Source of the DNA: Pieris napi
Taxonomy: Eukaryota; Arthropoda; Insecta; Lepidoptera; Pieridae
Reading direction: 5' to 3'
Length of the DNA stretch: 64,000 nt
Assembly: GCF_905475465.1 (NCBI RefSeq)
Contig: NC_062247.1
Location: 620,001 to 684,000 of the forward strand
In this document: positions 58,986-64,000 of the stretch, in pieces
Layout of the letters: each line of letters starts with the position of its first letter
How positions within the stretch are numbered: position 1 is the stretch's first letter
Position numbers and translations under genes: made by a program
The notes under the pieces: model-generated
What the model saw: the letters and a program-made list of their open reading frames with translations, nothing else
Databases searched by the model: none
What the model was told of the DNA's origin: nothing

Positions 58986-61319
58986 ATAATACAATTCGAT
59001 TTTAACTAATATAATTAGGAATATAAATTAAATTAAAGAAAAATACCAAAATTTTGTTCATGTAATATGTGACCTCAATATTTGCTAGTTGTGACATTGT
59101 TATAAATCTAGATGTTTTTCTAGAATTAAAAAAAATCTTAATTAAGTAACAAATTTGTATTTTTAATAAGCTTAGAGATAGCTTTATCTAAATTAAATAT
59201 TTATCTTACATTTTTATACCTCTCTGCGTGCCATATTTATAACTACAACTAGTGGTGCAACAACCTTTTTTGAGTCCTTGTTACAAGCGACATAAAGTTT
59301 TGCTTGAAATCCCTAAATAGTATTTGCCACCTCTAAGTAACACAGATCGTGGTCCCAACTACTCGACAGCATAATTGCATAACGCGTAAGAGCAGGCGTC
59401 GGCAGAAACGCTAACTAATTGCCATTGAAAAAAGGCGAAAACCCGGCTCAAAACATTTCCCAGCAACCTTTGAAGTTTTTCAAAAAAGCCTTTGGGCTTG
59501 ATAAGCCACACTACATAGCTGTTAATAAGGCACTTTCAAGGTAGGTGTGATGTTGAACGCTGAGATGCTTTGTACCTAAAGCCGTCTTTGAGGGCTTAAG
59601 CGATTCAGAAGCGTGAATGTTTGCTTGCGACCCGTTGTGCGGAACAAGCCTTTTTCATATCGATTTCTCACTTCTATGGGATCTGTCATCGCTGACTTCA
59701 AGTACGCCGCATAATTAAGATTCTTTTAATAGGTGGACTTTTTACAAAATTGTGTTCGCTTTCGCAGTTTATTTACCTACCCACATACTTATATTTTTTT
59801 TAATTCGACCAACAATGGTTCTTGGATAACCTTACTTGTTACCTACAAAGTTCAGATACCATTGTAGAAAAGCTTTTGCGAAAAATGTATGATTTTTCTT
59901 ATTCACGCTTGGAATGCAGTTTAAAACAAAGAGCGACTCAGGAGGCTTTAACCCACTCAAACGTTGTTTTCATTATAATATTGACCAAAAAAACGTTCGA
60001 ACAATGGTTCTAACACCTGAACACCGACGGATGCTGAGGCCCCGCCCTCACATTGTCAGGCATAATAAGTCGCCCACGAACTAATTACGTATGCTTACTT
60101 TGGCTACTGGCTACTTTGATTTTAAACCGTACGATAATTTCTTCGTTAAATCGTATCGAAGTCATCATTTATAAACGGGTTATAAATGGAAATTTAAACA
60201 AATATTGTTATTTCAATATTAGAAGGGTGGTAAGATATTGTTTACAAACTTTGTGTTATACATAGTTAGTCTGACATACCTCAGATGCCCTGGTACCTTA
60301 AGTAACTAGTTTAATTTTAGGAAGGGAGAAAATCAGGGGTTAATCTTTCACCCGAACGAACTGGCTCGCCAACTCACCATAGAACAGTATGTGAGTCGAC
60401 TAAAACGTCACCCTATTCTAGAGCTAGAAGACCGGAAGTAGCTCTAGGCAGCATATGAGTTGATGCTTCCAATGGGATGCCACTCCACATGAAAGCACTA
60501 CAGAACAGATTCGCCCATAGCCTTAGGGCTGATTGCAAATACCCGCAAAAGAAAATAACAAAATGTTTCTTTTAAATACAAGTTCGTCATTTACTGCTTT
60601 TATGAAGAATTAATATTATTTTGAAATTCAGTCTTTCCTTCAGATATCCTATTTCTGTCTAAACAATATCGTGTCGTGTAATGTGTGTGTCTTTTGTTTT
60701 ACACAATGAAACATTGTTTCCAATATTTGTTGCGTAACAGTAATAGTTTTCTTGTTTATATATTTTATTGCTAGGAACTGATAAAACGTATGTTCTTCCG
60801 GGAGATTCAAATATAGCTTCTATATTTAAGAATTTTTGACAACTTTAAAAAAATAATCTAATTTATCCAACAAGATATAACATAAGAACAGAGTGTATTC
60901 CCTTAATAGAGACTGTAAGTAGTGTTAGGACACTTTCTTAGAATCCTTTTTAGTTAATTAGGTTAGTTTTAAATTACTCATTAGTCTTAAGTTAGGCGTA
61001 ATTAATAAAAAAATAAAAATTAATTACGAAACAATAGATACCTTATATCGACGGTTGTAAAGAACAAACGACTAACTGCAATCTCACTAGTATCCATGAG
61101 AGCGTTTTTAAAGCGAAAGTGGATAACGCTATATAGTATATAGTTAACATTTGAAATAGTTAATTATTACGACATTGTTAACTAAATAATGAAGGTTTTT
61201 CTATTCTATATATTATCTACTTTTAAAAATAACAATGTTACTTATTTAATGTGATAATATTATTAGTAATATTCCGTTCGCAATCATTGAAACAAATCAA
61301 AAAAAGAAAGAAAAAATCG
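58986..61319. other. Non-genic stretch
   Basis: Mostly AT-rich unique DNA; a mildly GC-richer region at 60330-60540 has no open frame. No gene. Confidence 0.35.
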
Positions 61320-61515
61320 TGAGTTGCATTCCGGGCGAGCACTTTGAGCAGCCGCCATCATTGTTTTCAAACACCTCCGGTTCCGTGCATTAATTACACC
61401 TAATTGAATTTCGAATTGGAACGATGACATTTGAATTTTAGCGCGCACCGCTCGGTAGTGATGCGCCAGTCACAATCGAGACCGCCCGTCGCTATGCATA
61501 ATGCTACAGAATCGA
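61320..61515. promoter_or_regulatory. GC-rich island with homeodomain-like sites (possible enhancer)
   Basis: Sequence with gccgccatcattg, TAATTA (61391-61396), TAATTG (61401-61406) and TATGCATA (61493-61500) in a GC-rich patch, not resembling the window's repeats. Pure inference from motif content. Confidence 0.2.
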
Positions 61516-62489
61516 TCGACTACAACGAATAGAACTGTGTGTAATTAGAATTATCTCGATTGCTCCTGTTGTATCGGCAGGCTTTTATATCCTATTATTG
61601 TACCGTTAATAGCATTCTTTGGCCCCTTCTATTCTTGTAGATTATTTCGCTTTGTGAAAGGAAAATAGTAATCAGTTAGTTTATTAGGTGCATTACTTGC
61701 AAATACTTTTGTTCCACTTCATGTAGACGTTGCTATGAATGATTGAGCACTCTGTATCTACTGTGTACCGCCTAGTAATCGAAACAATGGCATTGTGCTT
61801 TGATTTTGTCATATCATTAATGCACTGTCTGATCGACAAACGGACCTGTTCTTATGAAACCTGTCTCGTTGCTTGTATGACTTTTATAAATATTATAATT
61901 TGGTAATAAAATTCTTAATACGATATAATTTATTTGAATTAAGCAAGCTTTAAAATCTGTTGGTCGAGATGAGCCTCTTAAATTAAAAATCACTGAGCGT
62001 GTGCAATGAAACCATATTAGCATCATAATTAGCGGAAAACTCAGGATCTCTATCCGTCTGTGTTCAAAACATTTACCTTAAACGATGAATTTTAGATTTT
62101 GTAGCTATTGCAATAAAGTTGATTTCAGAACGAATATAGTTGGTTGTCAATCATTCGACTTTCTCGCGTCGATGCGCGCCCCGGTACGCGGTAGCCACGT
62201 GGGACGCCCCGCGGAGACACTGATTGTCGACGAGCGTCACTTCACGCTGATGTGGACATCACTAGCTATAATTCCATATTTAAAATTCTATAGAGATTAT
62301 AGATCGTGGCAAAGCATGAGTGCAGGGTGTCATTTATCGAAAAAAACCTATACTAAAGTGTTGCCAGTTTAAGATGTCATTAACTCTTCCAATAAGTTAA
62401 AAATAATTAAAAACCATTTGTATTAGAACATTAACAGACATGAAGATTTGATTAAATATGATTATTGATGATTTTAATTAAATTCACTT

Positions 62490-62610
62490 GTTTTGCAACA
62501 GTAATTTAACTGTCTGTTTTTACAAATATTATTCTTTGTGCAACCATCATATACTCTGTGGCTGATCATTATATAATATATAAGCCCCTTTTATAGTCTG
62601 TGACTGTGAC
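62490..62610 (+). repeat. Left arm of a 1.4-kb-spaced inverted repeat
   Basis: Contains tgtctgtttttacaaa, gtgcaaccatcatatact, ctgtggctgatcatt and ccttttatagtctgtgactg, matched in reverse complement at 63804-63925 with roughly 80% identity by eye. Confidence 0.75.
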
Positions 62611-62744
62611 CTGTGACCGAGTAAAAATAAATAAATATTTATTAATACTCTATTACATTAAGTGTAACATACATTCTATTATTATTCGAATGTTGTATTT
62701 AAATTATATCCAATGCCGTAGCATCTTCCGTGGGCAACTTCATT

Positions 62745-62840
62745 CTGTTAATTTTGCGTCACGGTGCGCGCGCATCGTATAATTTCACTCTCATCAATTT
62801 TTCATAACGCGCCTAAAGAAGTATAACTTCAAAAACATTA
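62745..62840 (+). repeat. Relative of the 48769-49000 repeat unit
   Basis: cgtcacggtgcgcgcgcatc, then cataacgcgcctaaagaagt and ataacttcaaaaac: same layout of gcgcg block followed by GAAGTNNNACTTC and an A-run. Confidence 0.5.
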
Positions 62841-63224
62841 TTTTTATGAAAACCATACTTCAATCGAACTATTAAAAAAAAACCTGAATTTTTAATAAAT
62901 GATTGGGGTAAGAGGCTGGTATCACCGCCCATAGACACACTGCCATAAGGCTTTTTTAATCTTAATGATTTCCTAAAATGCGTGAAATTATGAAATCATT
63001 TAGCACCTATTAATTACACTGAATAACACATCAGAACAATATTAATGCTGACTCACGGAAGCCGTCAAAGGAAGACAATACTGGAAACATATTACGGGTG
63101 TTGTCGGTAAGATATTAATAAGACTAAGTAGTTATAATTAAGAAATTATTTCAGAGGCGTGAAAAATTAAAATGGTATTAGATTTTTTTTAAGTATTTTT
63201 TGTGCAAAGGCATGTGTACCTTTG

Positions 63225-63360
63225 TAGGCGGAGGACCAGTCGGCGAAGCGTTGGAAGGACAGAGATGACCTGATGAGGGTGGGTGGAAGGCGGTTACAAA
63301 GCGCGGAAGCAGTCGTACTGGAAATTAAGGGAAAGGCCTATGTCCAGCTGTGGACGTAAC
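63225..63360 (+). pseudogene. LINE 3' tail fragment
   Basis: A + frame reads RWKDRDDLMRVGG near its start and ends ...KGKAYVQLWT followed by a stop. This is the 'RW.DDL.R...W...A...AYVQQW' signature of insect LINE reverse-transcriptase C-termini. It lies between the arms of the inverted repeat. Confidence 0.55.
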
Positions 63361-63803
63361 AGGCTGACACGACGATCTTTGACATTTTCTTACAATAATG
63401 CGGATAAAATATATGCATATTTAGACTTCAATATAAATAACGTCAAAAGCTGTAAAAAACATCAAAAACAAGAAATCAACTCGATTTTTAATAATTAAAT
63501 ATATGTGAGGAAATTATTGTGTTTACGTATAGCTCAAACCGACCCCTTTCTATCACATCAAACATTCCATTGGTTTCTGTTAGCGTCTGCGCTTATCTCG
63601 GGAAAACCACTGTGTATGAAAAGACGATGACCGAATATATAGAGAATGGCTGTATGCTGTAGTGCAACAAGCGACAATTCCTTAGGGGTAAAAATTCCCG
63701 CTCAACGCTCATCATTATAAAGTATTTACAATATTCTTAACCTTTATATAAAATTGTATGGAGCATACATTTGATGAAATTAGTGATTTTTTTTAATTAC
63801 CCT

Positions 63804-63925
63804 GGATACAGTCACAGACTATAAAAGGGTTAATGTTCTATAAAATGATGAGCCACAAAGTATACGATGGTTGCACTAATAATAAAGTTTGTAAAAACAG
63901 ACAATGGAATTACTGTTCCTAAAAA
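63804..63925 (-). repeat. Right arm of the inverted repeat
   Basis: Reverse complement of 62490-62610: cagtcacagactataaaagg, gagccacaaagtatacgatg, gttgcactaataataaag, ttgtaaaaacagacaatgg. Confidence 0.75.
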
Positions 63926-63975
63926 ACAATCGATTTTACTCAATTAAAAACATGATCAAATTAATCGCAATAAAT

Positions 63976-63995
63976 GTGACGTGACGTGACGTGAA
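63976..63995 (+). repeat. GTGAC pentamer array at window end
   Basis: Four consecutive gtgac-type units (gtgacgtgacgtgacgtga) lie close to the right edge. Extent beyond 64000 is unknown. Confidence 0.7.
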
Positions 63996-64000
63996 AGGGA

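Noticed and set aside
62085..62372. 95-codon ORF over a GC-rich island
   Set aside because: Open mainly because of the GC-rich patch; no domain or splice evidence; the island is reported separately as possible regulatory DNA.

Overview
The window looks like an AT-rich, gene-poor, repeat-rich stretch of a lepidopteran (moth or butterfly) nuclear genome. The evidence is one intron-containing cysteine-protease gene with GT-AG splice sites and an AATAAA signal; many copies of a tRNA-derived SINE with a lepidopteran-type body; the 3' ends of several non-LTR retrotransposon families common in Lepidoptera; and a complete copia-type LTR element primed by initiator Met-tRNA. No bacterial-style operons, CRISPR arrays or ordinary tRNA/rRNA genes were seen. 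The species cannot be named from the sequence.

Layout. 1-2058: AT-rich DNA with retrotransposon tails. 2096-6081: six-exon papain-family protease (cathepsin L/viral-cathepsin type) on the + strand, 324 residues, with complete Gln/Cys/His/Asn catalytic residues; its introns 2, 3 and 4 carry a Helitron-like repeat, a LINE fragment and a SINE fragment. 6170-7600: LINE debris. 7600-32300: mostly non-coding DNA with scattered SINE and LINE fragments. It also holds three weak hidden-gene candidates: a Cys-rich terminal exon (13891-14016, -), a short secreted or membrane ORF (15957-16250, +), and a run of coding-like minus-strand frames (24707-26317). 32710-37037: full-length copia element on the minus strand with almost identical LTRs, a 5-bp target duplication, primer-binding site, polypurine tract, gag and pol. 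Its only visible lesion is one extra base in a homopolymer between gag and the zinc knuckle. It may sit inside the tail of another LTR element (37043-37623). 38087-38435: pogo/Tigger-like MITE. 40500-64000: SINEs, LINE tails, hairpins, a three-unit tandem repeat, a distant inverted-repeat pair and a few GC-rich islands that could be regulatory.

Apart from the protease, which should be a secreted or lysosomal digestive or processing enzyme, almost all recognisable sequence is transposon-derived. No multi-gene pathway is visible. The best leads are the protease gene, the young copia copy, the hidden minus-strand coding-like regions, and several precise palindromes and inverted repeats that known repeats do not explain.
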